A DNA stretch of 64,000 nt from contig JAEMBT020000004.1 of the NCBI GenBank assembly GCA_018873245.2, forward strand, positions 4,760,573-4,824,572. The letters run 5' to 3'. Numbering within the stretch: the first letter of the stretch is position 1; every line of letters begins with the position of its first letter. Shown here piece by piece: positions 27,701-40,003 of the stretch. The DNA comes from Archegozetes longisetosus (taxonomy: Eukaryota; Arthropoda; Arachnida; Sarcoptiformes; Trhypochthoniidae). The notes beneath the pieces are model-generated. The model did no database searches, was not told the DNA's origin, and was given only the letters and a program-made list of their open reading frames with translations. The position numbers and the translations under genes are program-made.

Positions 27701-30700
27701 AATAGAAACAGCGATGGAAAACATGGGACATCTGCTCAGAAGAGAGAAGATTATATTAATTTGGACGCTCCCCGACTAATGATCACCAAAGAGCATAACG
27801 TTTTTTACACATTGCAACGTAAGCACAATATTCGCTAAAATATTCTATGGGAGATTCAATAAAACATCTTAATAACTATCTTTGCTATAAACGTTTTCAT
27901 AGTTCGAGGCAAATAACATTAACCTTACATTAGAATGAGAAAAGATTTTACAAATAATAATCCTATCTTCATTTAGACTCCACAAACATGGGTTATTATA
28001 CCCGTAATGCCATTTTTATAATGTATAAATTCACTAGAAATGAATGTTTCAACTGAATTGTAAGCATAGAATACATTACACTTAGATTTTAAAATTTAAT
28101 AACTCTTCGCTGAGATTTATTTTAATTGAAGCGCAGCTAAAAAATAATGAACAGAATTTTAATTTGGCCACATGCAACAATATTTGATATAATGCAAGAG
28201 AAACTTATTATCATTTGAACTTTACTGAATTTGAAATGAATTTTGTTGAATGCGTGTCAAAAAAATGGAAATCACTTCTTCTCATTAAAACCTAACGTAA
28301 CTTTGGATAATTATGCTTTGTCTCAGATGTGACATTGCCGAAAGCTTTACAAATAGTCTGTAATTATAAGGTAGAAATACGCTCCTATTTTTAAGTGAGA
28401 TATTATGTCTTTTTCAAAGCCAACTCCATAATTTATACATTACATTATTGTTATAGCTTTGTTCTTAAATTTCTTCCTACTTCAGCTCGAAATCGATTTC
28501 AGATTTTCAATCAATTAAACCTTCAATCTCAAGCAATCAAAGTAAAGGTAAAACTATTAATTGCCACTCCATTAATGATTTTTATTTTACATTTGACTAT
28601 ACGATTCATAATTTAAGGTTCAAAAGTTATTAAGTTTTCGAAAGTATGAAAGTTTAGGACCCATATAAAAAGGTGTACGTTTGAACGCCAATGGTTTGTG
28701 TATGACTTTCATTTTTATAATGGGCCAACCACTGAATGTCATCACAACTAGTGAAAACTTGAACCATGCAAGTTTAGTTCATAAGAGCGTTCGTGTATAA
28801 AAGATATTTATTCCATTTGGAAAGTTTTTCGGATATTAGACAATATAATGGTATATTATTAACACAATAATGAAGTCGAAAAATATATCTTCGAGTTGAA
28901 AGCTATGCATTTAGAAGAATGATAAGATTAGTGACGAATTGCAAAAATAATTGTTTTAAATAGATAGAATAGAAAGGTTTTAACTGACGTCTCTTGAAAA
29001 ATAAATGAGATGTTGAGATAAATTGATGAAAAAATAAATTGACCTACTCTTAATTGTAAGTCAGTAAGTCAATGTTAATATTTTGAGACCAACTAATTAA
29101 CTCTGCTAATAGATAAAACTGAAGTAGTTTCAGTTACATAACCAAATCTTCTTATATCAATAAGAGCAATCACGCTCTTAAAATATATCTCAACTACAAT
29201 TTATTATTCATTCTTCAACAGGTTTATTGTTGTTGGATATTCAACAAGAAGTTGCGTTCAATTTACGGCTAAACTATTATGAAATTGGTTTAGAATTTAT
29301 GCATTCAAATAAAATAGAAAATAATAATTGAGTTTCAAGCTATGTATCATATTTGAATTATATCCATATATTTGAAATGACAAAACGCCGAACAGATTCT
29401 ACATCCCAAACATTTACTGAGTAGCAAAAGTGGCATAAAAAAAGTTTAAAAACAAAAACAGACTTATCTAGTGATATATGTTTTACTACAGCTTAAACAC
29501 AAGCTTACAAAGCCTATGACTTGAGAACTAGCAATAAATTGAACCATGAATGCAATTGCTAAGTGCTGGCATAGTACTTTTGAAGTTAGTCAAAATTGAA
29601 ATTTATTACTGGTCTCACATTGAAATTCAGAACTAATAGTTTAAATTATAATTGTACTGATATATGAAATATTTTTGTAGTAAAGACTCCCACAACTAAA
29701 CACAAAAGCTTACACTCATGCATACAGTTATGCATAATATGCAATACTATGTGTGTAGGTCGCAATTCTAATGGTTTTATAATTTGTTTGAAAAATATCT
29801 AAATTTCAATTCTGCATAAACTCCAATTATTTCCTGTAGTTCAACGAAGACCTAATATAGTGAATATTTGATGAAATTTATAATTTAATATTATTGCTAG
29901 ATATTTTTGTTTATTAAATATTTGAAATATTTTGCTGTACTCGTGATGCAAATAAATAGAAGTGATGTAAAGACTCATATCCTCTTATCTATTGCCTACT
30001 TTTATTGATAGCTAGAGCATTCAGTTCATCTTTAAGCTGACTTGTAAGCTTTCAAAATAATTTTTAATTCTAAAATATTTACTAGAGATGCTTTTTTTCA
30101 ACATTGCAGACACCTGCGAAGGTTTGCCGACACCCGACAAGGCTTTAGTAAAGATTAGCTAATGTTAGCGTACAAACAAGGTTTTAATATTGGCTAAAAA
30201 GCCAAAAGAGTAAAAGCCAACTAGGTTTAATTATAGGTCCCTAACCCCACTATTAGAGTTGCCCTAAACAAAATTTAAAGCCGAAAAAAGAAGAGAGGAC
30301 TCACTAGTTAGCATTTTCTTTCATTATTGAGCTTAAAAGAGAAATGTTTAAAATGAGCTTAAAAGAGAAAGCTTTAAAATTGCCTCAAGTATTATATCAA
30401 TAATCGGTTTAGATAAAACAAATCTTAATATCTAATCAGAAAACTTGCGATTTATATTTACACAATTCTTTAGATGAGTGAAAACAATGAATGCTTGCCT
30501 AAAATAAGAACATAGAAAAATTCATTGATCATTTAGTTTACTATTGAAACAGTGGAGACCACAGCATGGAACGTTTGTCAATGGTCTAGTCTGGAGGGCA
30601 TACTTTCAAGTTTGAGTGATTAACAATCTATAAACTAATTAAATATAATTGAAAACCTTCAATTACTCGTAGGAGTGCAGAATATTTAGAATTCAAATCA

Positions 30701-32448
30701 TAATAGGAATAAAACCAACGAGTAAATAAAAGTGGATAAAGTTGAAAGTTTGGTTATATAAAATCATATAACAGTCACACAAGACAATTGCCACTTTGTT
30801 GTGCTAAACAAATATTACAAGACCACTTCCCTTCCACTCCTTTATTTAACAAACTTCACTCTGACTTAACTGTTAAGATATGCTATTGTCATGGAATCGC
30901 AATTACTATCTTGTGCCTCAATTATCAGTCTTTCGTCTAAAAGCTATGTATGACTTGGCTCATGTCAAATAAACTGATAAGACCTATGAAATAATTATTC
31001 ACTTGAAAGGTTAGCTAATCAAACACAAGCGCTTACATTGATTACATAGGCACTGTTTTTATGCATTTTTCATACGTGGATAAGTTGCTTTAATGAAGAA
31101 ATAAGAATCATTGAGTTTAATATAGAAATAGGGCCTAGTTCCTGGAAGACGACCTTATGTTTACTCCGCTTATCTATCAGCTATATTGAAACTCTCTCGT
31201 GTTTATAAACACCTAACACAATTGCTATATTTTTATTATAAGTACTTATTTCATATATTCACTTATTAGCATTGAATGAGTTACTAAACAATTACCGGCA
31301 AATATTTTGATTTTTTTCTTAGAGCAGAACCCAATCAATTGCAATCGGTTCAACAAATTTAACTTAATCATAAACAACTGTGGAGAGCGAACAAAACTAA
31401 TTTATATTTTACCTCTAAGTTGAATGACAAATTGTTCTTGTCTGAAATGGTCCAAATTTTCGATCAGTTGACGTTCGATTGTTTCCAGCTGATTGTTTGA
31501 TAGATCAATCAAAGCCAATTTAGGGCTACCTCTAAAAAGTTCAGCGGATAAATATCGGATTTTGTTTTCACTCAATTGCAAACTCATTAAATGACTCATA
31601 TTATGGAATGCATTGTCTTCAATGGTAATAATTTGATTTTTAGCCAGATCCAACTCTCGAAGAAGTGGAGTACCAGTGAATGCAAAGTTAGGAATAGATT
31701 TTAGTTGATTACTAGATAAATCCAAACGCTTCAGGTTACTTAGGCCCGAAAAAGTTAATGCTGTAATTGTGTTTATATTATTCAATCTAAGATCAATTTC
31801 TTTCAAATACTTCAGTTCAGCGAATGCATTGTCTTCTATTCTTGTCAATTCATTGCGGTCTAAAAATAATTCTTCCAGTTTTGGTAAACCCACCAAAACA
31901 TTAGCCTTCAATACTTCAATAAGATTGTTCGATAATGAAAGTGACTTTAAGTTTGGTAGATGAGCGAATGAGTGTTCGCTTAGACCTAGAATTTCATTGG
32001 ATTCCAAACTGACTTTTGATAGCCTGCTCAAATTGCTCATCGAGTTAGGCTCCAATACACCCAAATTCATTTCATTCATATTGAACGTTTGTAAAGAGTC
32101 TGCAACATTTCTCAAAGCACTTACCGGCAAAAATGAGAGCTTTGTTTCTAACCGGCTGGTAAATACGAGCGAAGTTATATTTCGTTGAAATTGGAATCCG
32201 TTCCAAACCGGGTCAGTTTGATTCAATCCTTCGGAACTGACTAAAAAACATGTGACTTGTCGGGCTTCATTTACACCTTGATTATCGCAATTACAGTAAA
32301 TCTTTTGACCATTGACAAACTCGCATATATCAGAATCAGTTATTACACTAGCACCACATACATGTCTCTCTGAGTAGTGAATGATGCAATAAATTAGTGT
32401 TAATATAATTAATTTCAGACTATTCCACGGATCAAACATTTTGACCAA
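21704..32448 (-). CDS. Leucine-rich-repeat surface protein
   Basis: The coding sequence joins exon 1 (32448-31413) and exon 2 (22284-21704) to give 538 aa. The join keeps phase (AGA G|gtaaaa ... cctaag|AA AAT). An N-terminal hydrophobic signal (residues about 11-26) is followed by a cysteine-containing cap (C42, C52, C54, C67). Eight regular 24-residue LxxLxLxxNxL repeats run from about 141 to 324. Exon 2 opens with the C-terminal cap motif CDCRLLWL (C351, C353), with partner cysteines at C378 and C408. A low-complexity linker (QDHNQDHN) follows, and the protein ends in a hydrophobic stretch at 520-538 with almost no tail. This layout fits a cell-surface LRR protein, GPI-anchored or membrane-tethered, of the connectin or chaoptin kind, likely in adhesion or recognition. 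Inference: the extreme C-terminal hydrophobic end favours a GPI signal. The exact family member and ligand are unknown. Confidence 0.9.
22285..31412 (-). other. 9.1-kb intron of the LRR gene
   Basis: Bounded by donor G|GTAAAA at the 31.4-kb end and acceptor CCTAAG at the 22.28-kb end. Other measured introns in the window are mostly 52-77 bp, so this is exceptional. It holds a tandem pair at 30329-30380, a short Cys-rich open frame at 23276-23458 that I do not trust as a gene, and a GC-richer patch at about 27,590-27,790. No nested gene could be supported. Confidence 0.8.
30329..30380. repeat. 26-bp tandem duplication
   Basis: Two adjacent copies of a 26-bp unit beginning GAGCTTAAAAGAGAAA and ending TTTAAAAT, with a few differences between copies. 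It lies inside the long LRR-gene intron. Confidence 0.85.
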
Positions 32449-32665
32449 ACAGTCAAACTTTCAACATTTAAATACAGGCACAGATGCAAATGTGACCTCT
32501 GATTGATAACTAGCGTATATAACTTATGTTTATTCGATTATTAGAGACTTAAGTATATTATGAAAGTTGTAGAGCGCGCACATGCATTGCCACCAGAAAA
32601 CTAAGCAGAATAATAATACTTCACTCTCGACTGGCTAACCAAACTGACTAACTATGCGCTGAGTT

Positions 32666-32672
32666 CTATATA
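32666..32672 (-). promoter_or_regulatory. Possible TATA box of the LRR gene
   Basis: On the minus strand TATATAG lies about 220 bp upstream of the LRR start codon in a locally less AT-rich stretch. Position is reasonable for a core promoter with a 5' UTR of roughly 190 bp, but TATA-like words are common in this DNA. Confidence 0.25.
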
Positions 32673-33632
32673 CCCCAACACAACTGTAGGGTAAACGCAA
32701 TCCCAACTCCTAAGTTGTTCTGATAACACACTATGACTTAAAGGTGTACTTCTCCCACAATTACGTTCAAGGAATCGAATCAAAAAAAGAGCTGATGTTT
32801 TAGCCCTGCTAAACTCTAGCTGGTCTCTGTGTCTAGAGTGGAAAACCGCATTATTGTCATAGAGTCACTCCTACTTAGACCGATGTCTGATTTTAAGCTG
32901 ACTAATAAAATAGTGTTTTGGATGTTTTTACAGCTATCGGTTATAATAGGAACGAATGTTATTTTTTTTCTATGTTCCGTGTAATGGTATATACAAACCA
33001 ATTTCGCACACATTCGTCATTTTTGCACTATTAATATTTTTCAGTTAACGGACACTCTTTCCGGTGGGGTTTCAAATAAAATATTCATGTATTTAATAAT
33101 AAGCTAACTATTATGCTCTTAGCTTCAAATAAAAGCCCAAATAATTGAACTGATGAAAGCAGGAAAACAATAGAAGCAGCTAAAATTTCAAACCAAAAAG
33201 AAAGCTCTCATTCAATGCCATTTTTATTAAAGCTCTTATTGTATGACTTGACTTTTCGTTGGTTCGCATGGAATACTAGCTCAAAGAGAATTATCTGATA
33301 AATTGAGTTCTCATTCTTAGCGTCAAAGTGAGAAAAGTTTAAATGATAAAAAATAAAAGAATAAAACTTAACAGAGATAGAGATGAAGAAATGTTAGAAA
33401 TCACGACTATCAACAAAGCACACAGAAGTGTTTCAGTATGAAAGACAGTTTTTTATTCTAGTATTTACTTTTCGGTTGACGAACGCTCCAAATAGATAAT
33501 AGAGTTGAGTGAGAGTATAGTGTTATTTATACCATTAATTGAAACCTGAAAATTATAGAGAGTAGAGATAGTCATGCCTTTTAACTATTCAACTTGAAAG
33601 CGAAAAATCAAAATTGGTTTCTCTGTCAAACC

Positions 33633-34158
33633 ATGTGTTCTTCTCCAGCTCTATTCACTCCATATATTCAGTCTATTTTATTCAGTCTATTTGGGTGGTT
33701 GGGTCTAGTCGTAGCTATAATGGGGCCCAGCTTTGAGTCATCATTAAAGGTAAATCGATTGGATGGCAACCACTGGATTAGTAGAGACTCCCCGGAATAA
33801 AAGCAAAACATATTGTTGTGGTTCGATAGCGAGCTTGGGATATGTCATGTTTTCGACTCGTTTTTATTTGTCATAGTCTGTAAATTTTCAGTGATGTGTG
33901 AAAGATTTATTTTGCAACTATGGGGAGAACTAGAGTATTATGCACTTAAATCTATACGATATTTTCATATCTATTTGCTACATACAAGTTAAATTTGCAC
34001 TAAATTTATTTATGTTTCAATGCATTTTCTTATATTCAAGTTCATTTAATCTAGTAAATAGATCTGCACTATATTTGCAGGACTGTCCAAATAATAGTAG
34101 TCCTTATTTGTCAATAGTTAAGAAGCCTTCTTGCTCTGTAGGGTTTCCTACTCCATAA
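33633..34158 (+). CDS. Possible two-exon small hydrophobic protein
   Basis: Exon 1 (33633-33749) starts with ATG and ends at a good donor (AAAG|GTAAAT). Exon 2 (34081-34158) starts after a good acceptor (TATTTGCAG) and ends with TAA, and the phase is preserved. The joined product is 64 aa: a hydrophobic segment at about residues 9-30 (signal or membrane anchor), then a short polar tail with two cysteines ending GFPTP. Exon 1 is richer in GC than its surroundings. I recognise no family. The evidence is only the agreement of start, splice sites and frame, which can arise by chance. Confidence 0.3.
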
Positions 34159-37100
34159 TGTTCTCCTGTAAAATTAGCGTCTATTCAAATTGAACAGCTT
34201 CTTGAATAAAAATTGCATCAAAATTCTAGGTTCACATTACATTTTTTGATGACTCCGAGTAATCAACTATTAATGACACGGAGGTACTAATAATTTTGGC
34301 TAAAAACTGTCAGACCCTTCATCCAACTTAAAGACAACAATAATTAATCTTGCTTAAAATACTAATTTTCTGCCTATATTTTTTTGATCGTAGTGTTATT
34401 AAGTTTATCTTAAATCATATCAAACATAAATATCCTCTTTTACACCCTTTAAGGCAGAAAACGATTTATTCGCAAATTAATGTCAAACGCGTTTTCTGCT
34501 CATGAATCACAAGGTATTACTTGAATTGTTTCTTTGAAAACATTTCGAGTGAAGTCTTAGGCTAAATATTATTTCAAAGTGAGGCTCATTCCAAAAATAA
34601 GATTTCGTCAGTTTGATCCTTAAGAGTAATTACTAAAATATAACAGACATCTGTACTCTGCACTTAGAGTACTTTAAACTTTTATTGCTATATTTCAAAT
34701 ACTAACCTTTAATATAAATCTAAAAAGTAGCCAAATTTATATGAATTTTGTGCTAAAAGGCAAGATAGTTAAGAAAATTTCAACTTAAAAATTGCCTATT
34801 CTCTAAGTTTACGTACTATTTGCTACTTTAATGCTCGAGTTAAGGCAGATTTATTATTTCTTTATAGCAGAAAGAATTCGGAAGTGATCTTTTGAAGTTA
34901 AAAAGAGAATTTGCCAGATTCTGAAATATCATCTTGGCAATTGTTTTTCTACACTAGTTCGCACTCAACAATTGATTCGTATGAGATCACTTGAATTAGT
35001 TAAGATTTATAAAGTTCTACAAAAGACAACCTAGTTTTCTAAAGAGTTGGTAGATTCATTAAGTTAGTATATTCATTTAGCCAAAACTTTTAGGAAATAG
35101 TGCTTAACTAATCATTTGTTTATGATGAAGTATTCAGTAGTAATAATTTTTGAGTAAAGCTGCTTTGATTTATTAAACCATCGGGTCACTGCTATCTGTA
35201 ATTCTATTTCAATTCCAGATAAGGCACTTTATAGCACTCTAGAGATGATATTTATATAAAACCTATATGATTATTTGAGCTCAAAGTATTGTTTCTGCAA
35301 ACAGCCTCAGTTTTCTCAATCTAAAACTTGGCAGCTCATAACTAGCGGTTTCTTTTGTTAGAGAATTACTTTTGATCATCAATTAAGAGTTATGACAAGT
35401 TTGTTAACAACCGAGAAAATATAGTATCCTAAAAGCACTAAAAATTGTTTAGCCTAGAAAATCTTTCTAACTTGCTACTTAACTTTGAACGTACTGATCA
35501 ACTTTAATATTTTGATTTTTTACAGAGCAGTCAGCACATATTAAACAATCTTAGAGACCTCCTAAGATTGAGTCTTATTTTAGGAAATGGTACTTATAAA
35601 GCGACAATAAAACAAATAAACTTATTAAAAATATTTAATATTTTCACGATAGGAAAAAATAAACTGATTGACTGAAAGACATAAACAAAAAAAGTTGACG
35701 CACTCAGCTTATATGTAGTGATATTTTGATGCGTGTGTGTGTGCTTGAGCCCTTCGATAACGTTTTTCAAATTGCACATCGTCCTTTATTACCCCTCATA
35801 AATTCAATCTCTTCATAACAATTTGATGACATAATGCCTCTCAATTATCGTTCTTATGTTTGTTTAGCCTATTTGAACATTTTTTCTATACATTTTTATG
35901 CAAACTCGTTAATATAAGTATTATATTACCAAATTTTCAATAAGTAGTTTTCGTTCATATTTGCCAGTACTGTTGATTTACTAAATAACCAGTTGTTATT
36001 CCAATTGACTTAATTAGTTGTGCATTGAACTCATTCTGAACGGCATATAATACCTGGTTTCTGCCCGATAATTTTAATTTGATCTTTACTATTCCTCAAT
36101 GTGAATTGACAAAACTTCATACTAATACATATTAGTCCTTGAGCTAATATGTGCTCAATCATTGTTGAGCTATTTGCAAAGTCTCTAATCACTTACTTTC
36201 TCTACAATATATCAAAACTGAAATGCTTGAAAATACATATCAAGTGCTTTCGACAAAATAGGAATATCTCGTTCAAGATAAAATAGTTTCATTGTAACAA
36301 CAAAACAATTTTTGATTGACAGTTTTCTAGGTGTACACCGTTTGTGTATTTTATCTGCTTTTGTATTTTCAACTTTTACTCAAATCTGTCTCCACTCGAA
36401 AAAAAAGTGAAAAAACGTGAATGAATGCAACTTTTGAATAAAGTTTAGGCAAATATACTAATAGTATGCACAATTTCAAGCTAATTATGGTAACTGCTTC
36501 CATTCACGAATATATCACAACTAAAAATAGGAAATGAAAAATTGCCTCAAAGATCAGTCAGATCTAGGTTTGTATTTTAGTTTAAATTCAATTCATTTCC
36601 ATCTAATCATGTTATTTGTTTAGCAGACAGATTTTCAAATATTTATTATGACTACAAATGTTAGTTATTTTGAGGAAAGTTCGGTTACAAGTCATTAAGA
36701 ATCGAGTTGAGTCAACAAGTAGTGCACTTATGCATAAATTGATGCTTCGACTATGTGTCTGATAGTATAGCTGCTAATTATTTATAAATATCATCCTTTT
36801 GATTAGTTTCTGTGTCTGTCTGCGATAAATATAGAAATTGACGTCTCTCTTATTTGTTGTGTATGTCTTTATTGCAGTAGAGAAATAGTTGACATGATAT
36901 GATTGTATAATAAACTTAAATAAAATCTTGACTATTATGAAAGCCTAATATGAAGGTATTATACGTGCTTTATTATATTTACACAGGAATTTCCGTATTA
37001 TATAACATTATAGTTCATTCACCTAAAACTGTGTAACTTGTTCAATTTGATACCAGAATATACTACTAAAACATTCTGATTCTAACATTATTCAATTCGA

Positions 37101-37438
37101 TCTATACTCTCACACCTTTAAGTATGACTACAAAAACGTCGTTTTAACCAAACATCATCTAACACAACATTTACTGCATTTTATATATTTGCTAAAAATA
37201 AGAGCACAAACCATGCATATTTCTCAGTAGCACTTCAACTCAAGGTAAAGATTATGAGCTTTAGATTTAATTGAAAACATAACCCCAGGCTATTTGCAGA
37301 CGAGTATCAATAAGTCATGATCTTGGCAAACTTATGAATTATAATTTTGAAAACCTGACACCTGAAGTTCATATGTCTATTAGAGTGAGCTCAAATAAGC
37401 TAAAATTTGCTGCATACTCAAAATCTTTATGATCCGCT

Positions 37439-37640
37439 ATAGCAACCAGAAGTCATATGTTGTGATGGCATGCTTTTTATCAGATCTTAATATATCATAT
37501 ATTAATAAACTTATAGGATATTCAATATAGCAATCAAAGCAAATTAAAATCAAATTTTGCAATTAATTTATCCACGTTGCAGGCAAATTGACGTGGCAAC
37601 GATTTTTATGCTGTTGCTTTCAAAGATTATTAAGTTTTCA
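37439..37640 (+). repeat. Dispersed repeat, copy 2
   Basis: Same order of blocks as copy 1 near 17.8 kb, with an insertion of TA-rich sequence (about ATATCATATATTAATAA) in the left half. Its right boundary comes just before the short signal-peptide-like frame at 37655. Confidence 0.6.
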
Positions 37641-37654
37641 ACAGTACAGCAAGA

Positions 37655-37768
37655 ATGAATTCGAGGCAAATTATATTACTTTATGTAATTGTTTCGAATT
37701 TCATGCATTCTTATGGAGCTACTACCATCAGTAGTAATTTTCATGATCAGCGTATTTATTCAAGATAA
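37655..37768 (+). other. Short signal-peptide-like open frame
   Basis: An ATG opens 37 codons. The first 21 residues (MNSRQIILLYVIVSNFMHSY then G) resemble a signal peptide, and the frame then stops at TAA. A second open segment in another frame follows directly (about 37772-37881), so a tiny secreted-peptide gene with an intron is conceivable. However, no splice pair of plausible length keeps the frame. It abuts a repeat copy. Probably chance. Confidence 0.12.
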
Positions 37769-39319
37769 ATAGAATCTGTTTAAAGTGAAACTCAAAAAGA
37801 TTGATGAAGAGATTTACAGAGACTTTCAAATGGATAACAAGTTTCAAATGCGAAACATTCCGATTGATACATCAGATAACTAGGGAAACTTATTTAAAGA
37901 TCGAATAGGAAGATAAAGCTGACTAGCGATCTAACAGTAGCCATAATTGGGTTCGCAAATATAAGCATAGACTCTCGGGTTTTGTTCATTACAGATGAGT
38001 TATTAGATTTTTCATGGTGAGAAACATAAAATGTATAACATTACGCGTAGAGAATCGCAAATTGCAAAATAGGCAGAAAATTGAGATTGCCTTATTAATT
38101 ACCCTTAACGACAAAGCACATCTAATTTTGTTAGAATATCATAATCTCGCTTTCTTTCATCCAATTAAGTCTAATGTTCTGTCAATTTAGGGCGCTTTCG
38201 GTTTCCTTTTCAAATTGTTAAACGATACCACTTTGTTAACTTATATTCATAGTTTCTGATATTGATCACAACTGTTATTTACATTAAGCTAATGGTGAGG
38301 ATCTGTGATCGTGACTATCATCAAAATTTATAAAGTGACTGAATTTTAGTTACAAACATTTATCTCAATTGTTTATATGACAATAGGGTTTACTAATAGT
38401 ATGTTATAAAAAGTTATTTCAATTTATTTGATTTAGTTCGTTGTTTTAGTGTAAGTCTTCGGACTTCAATTGATTAGAGCACATTTACTCCTTTTCATCG
38501 ATTTCAATTCAGACTAATTTTCACAACTTCCATCTCGCCATAAGGCAAGACATTCGTTTTATGGCTTTATATTTTTGAAAGGATAAATGTCCAACTCACG
38601 AGTTTCATGTTTGGAATAAACTAAGTGAGAAACCACTCAAATGTATCGGTAACACTAATTACAATATGCATTTGGAAAAGTGATTCATCGACTCTCATGC
38701 ATTTATTCTGCTATTCGAAACTCTAGCCTTACAGCTGAATGTTAATCAGTCCGGAATCAGTCGATTCAAAAAAAAAATTGGTTCTGTAAAAAAATATCCA
38801 TAATTGTTAGCCTAAATGTCTAGAACATTGAACTCGAATCAAGCTATTGATCGATTGATTTACAACATCAATAAGCGTTCTATTGCTACAACTCTAATAT
38901 CTTTTATATCGTTGATTATTATATGATTACCTCCTTTCCAACTAATAAATCTTACTATTATTGATCTCATTTAAACTGATAACGTGGTGACGATTTAATA
39001 AGTTTGGTTATCGTGAAGTAGTCGTAAAATTGACAAATTACTCAAACTCAACTCAACGTTAATCCAACGCACAATCACCAAATCTTGACTATTTATTTGA
39101 ATTTGGATATCAGATACAAAAGATTCAACTCGTTAAAGTAGATCATTTATTTGTTTTAATTAAATTAATGTATTGATCGAATTTGAATAAAACCTTGAGT
39201 TTGAAAATAAGAAATTTTCAGAACTAATGTTATAAAGAATTAAATTGTAAAGTATTTATGCGTTTAGTTTACAACAACATATCTAAAAACGTATAACAAA
39301 TTTGTCTGAATGTATTAAT

Positions 39320-40003
39320 TCAGACACTCTGTACACTGAAAGGTCCCTCTTCTAAAGATTCTTGAATTGATTCGATGGCATAAATACTAGCGTGAAACAC
39401 AATGACAAAAAGTGAAGCTCCGATCACCCAAAAGACTGCAGAACCGGCGCCCACCATATAAAACAACGGCAGAGACCCGATCGCAATCGCCAAATATTGC
39501 TGACCTAACGTTAGTCTTCGTCCAAAGAACTTGATAGGTCTCTCTGCATTCTTAAGAGTCACTATGTATCCCGCCCCTAACGACGCACTCAATGCCAGAA
39601 GAAGTAATGGAGACGTCAGAATACAGTAAATAAATAGTATTACAAAAACACACAAGTAGTTGCTTTGAAAGTGTTGCAGATTTCGGATTAGTCTTCGCGA
39701 CCACTGATTGATTGCCGTCGGAAATACCATTTTATTGGTATCGATAAAAGCGCCCCAACTCTTCATCAGTTGCCATCGACTTAAAAGCAATTGTTTCGGT
39801 GATAATTGAGTCAAATTGTATTTGGCACTCATGGCCAAACTATTAATAGCGCCATCCAGTTCTCCCATCGGTTCTATCATTGGTATCGTTTGAGATGCAT
39901 TCTCTCCTGATGACGTCTTTTGTGTTTGTGGTGACCCTTCCGATGTATCTGCTGATGACTTCGACTCATTTGGATTTATGACTAAACTTGACATTTTCTT
40001 CAC
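39320..40003 (-). CDS. RABAC1: Prenylated Rab acceptor protein 1 (PRA1 family)
   Basis: A single-exon gene of 227 aa. Members of this family bind prenylated Rab GTPases and help move them between GDI and Golgi/ER membranes. The first 65 or so residues are polar and Ser/Thr-rich. The family core starts near residue 76 (RWQLMKSWGAFIDTNKM), followed by two long hydrophobic hairpins at about 117-149 and 168-206 separated by a basic loop (IKFFGRRLTLGQQY). That is the usual PRA1 topology, with both ends in the cytosol. It ends in a short acidic tail. Length is somewhat above the roughly 185 aa typical of animals because of the N-terminal extension. The start is the first in-frame ATG; a second Met four residues in is equally possible. 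Confidence 0.93.
   Translation of the reverse strand: MKKMSSLVINPNESKSSADTSEGSPQTQKTSSGENASQTIPMIEPMGELDGAINSLAMSAKYNLTQLSPKQLLLSRWQLMKSWGAFIDTNKMVFPTAINQWSRRLIRNLQHFQSNYLCVFVILFIYCILTSPLLLLALSASLGAGYIVTLKNAERPIKFFGRRLTLGQQYLAIAIGSLPLFYMVGAGSAVFWVIGASLFVIVFHASIYAIESIQESLEEGPFSVQSV

Larger units (their letters stand above)
34159..39319. other. Intergenic stretch
   Basis: No supported gene. It contains a short GT run at about 35,731-35,741, the second copy of the dispersed repeat (37439-37640) and, immediately after it, a 37-codon frame with a signal-like N-terminus. A probable polyadenylation signal for the neighbouring minus-strand RABAC1 gene (AATAAA read on the minus strand) lies at 39146-39151. 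Confidence 0.6.
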
